64,000 nucleotides of DNA from Vogesella sp. XCS3 (lineage in GTDB: Bacteria > Pseudomonadota > Gammaproteobacteria > Burkholderiales > Chromobacteriaceae). A program made the translations under genes and the position numbers. The notes under the pieces are model-generated. The model made no database searches. It was not told the origin of the DNA and saw nothing but the letters and a program-made list of their open reading frames with translations. Location of the stretch: positions 3,310,501-3,374,500 of the forward strand of contig NZ_CP085530.1 of assembly GCF_020616155.1 (NCBI RefSeq). Direction: 5' to 3'. The stretch's first letter is position 1. The number at the start of each line of letters is the position of its first letter. Shown here piece after piece: positions 63,666-64,000 of the stretch.

Positions 63666-63893
63666 ATGCGCTGTTCGCTAAGCCGGACGGTGAATGTACG
63701 GATGGAGATAGCGTTGGTGGCTAAGCCTTTGGGAGTAGGAGGACTCCTCCCTCTGCCGCTGCAGTTTGCCACCAGTGGGGAATGGGAGGCGAGCTAGCCG
63801 GCGCCTAAGCTTGGTAGCGTGAATCGGGGTATCCGCATACCGCTTGCGGCCAACCTAAGCAGGCCGCAGCGGCGGCAAACACACGGAGGCAAA
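63666..63893 (+). other. Intergenic region upstream of narG
   Basis: No gene. GGAGGACTCCTCC near 63740 is a small palindrome. A repeat copy (63845-63853) sits inside a loose hairpin (GCGGCC ... GGCCGC, 63846-63878). No FNR box was found, so the narG promoter is not assigned. Confidence 0.4.
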
Positions 63894-64000
63894 ATGAGCC
63901 ACTTTCTCGACAGACTAAATTTTCTTGGCAAGGTAAGGTCCACCTTTGCTGATGGCCACGGCGCAGTAGTAAACGAAGATCGTAAGTGGGAAGACGGTTA
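63894..64000 (+). CDS. narG: Respiratory nitrate reductase alpha subunit NarG (5' part only)
   Basis: 35 N-terminal residues are visible before the window ends: MSHFLDRLNFLGKVRSTFADGHG-like opening with TFADGHGAVVNEDRKWEDGY, which is the canonical NarG start. GGAGG stands before the ATG. NarG carries the bis-MGD molybdenum cofactor and an FS0 cluster and reduces nitrate at the cytoplasmic face; it needs the products of mobB-moaD-moaE upstream. narHJI should follow outside the window. Confidence 0.93.
   Translation, partial: MSHFLDRLNFLGKVRSTFADGHGAVVNEDRKWEDG

Noticed and set aside
1..64000. CRISPR arrays, tRNA and rRNA genes.
   Set aside because: No regularly spaced direct repeats, cloverleaf-like segments with CCA-ready ends, or rRNA-conserved words were seen on either strand.

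Overview
The window looks like a chromosomal segment of a betaproteobacterium of the order Neisseriales, probably Chromobacteriaceae; no 16S gene is present to fix the genus. The evidence is the high G+C content, the stationary-phase order surE-pcm-nlpD-rpoS, the rpsP-rimM-trmD-rplS operon, and a clpA-clpS-csp-icd-idh neighbourhood that I recall from pseudomonads. No tRNA, rRNA or CRISPR array was seen. Genes are dense, and most lie in short operons closed by clear intrinsic terminators.

From 1 to 46.6 kb the content is mostly housekeeping. It runs: end of cheR, dadA, a group II truncated haemoglobin, folB / plsY-def, a histone-deacetylase-family amidohydrolase, a moxR-DUF58-transglutaminase operon, rpoS-nlpD-pcm-surE, nadA, a patZ-type protein acetyltransferase, rpsP-rimM-trmD-rplS, xerD, clpSA, a cold-shock gene, mdtH / lysR, both isocitrate dehydrogenases (dimeric icd, monomeric idh), rluE, aceK, mutS and a GGDEF protein. 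It continues with a GbsR-like regulator plus cydAB, a 42-residue DUF3149-type membrane protein behind an FNR-type promoter, and an arsenic operon (phosphatase, GAPDH, arsJ, an arsR-arsC fusion, acr3). A cysteine-synthase-like enzyme closes this part.

From 46.7 kb onward the character changes. A low-GC HEPN-like gene remnant abuts an IS5-family (IS903-type) element with no visible target duplication. Then follow a copper block (copSR, TolC-like protein, multicopper oxidase, cupredoxin, CusF-like protein, cytochrome c), a CsoR-family sensor with rcnA, and an unknown gene. A nitrate block completes the window: a NIT-domain chemoreceptor, mobB-moaD-moaE, narK1-narK2 and the start of narG. The nitrate genes fit together as sensing, molybdenum-cofactor supply, nitrate/nitrite transport and reduction.

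The most striking signal is a short sequence, GGTTGGCCGCA (core TTGGCCGCA). By hand count the 9-base core occurs about 39 times on both strands, against under one expected from base composition. It is dense up to 46.6 kb (about 35 copies) and sparse afterwards (4 copies). It sits inside genes, just after stop codons and as inverted pairs forming hairpins, which is how DNA-uptake sequences are distributed in Neisseriaceae. A second notable object is a roughly 390-bp non-coding element that split the terminator behind def and left an 8-bp target duplication.
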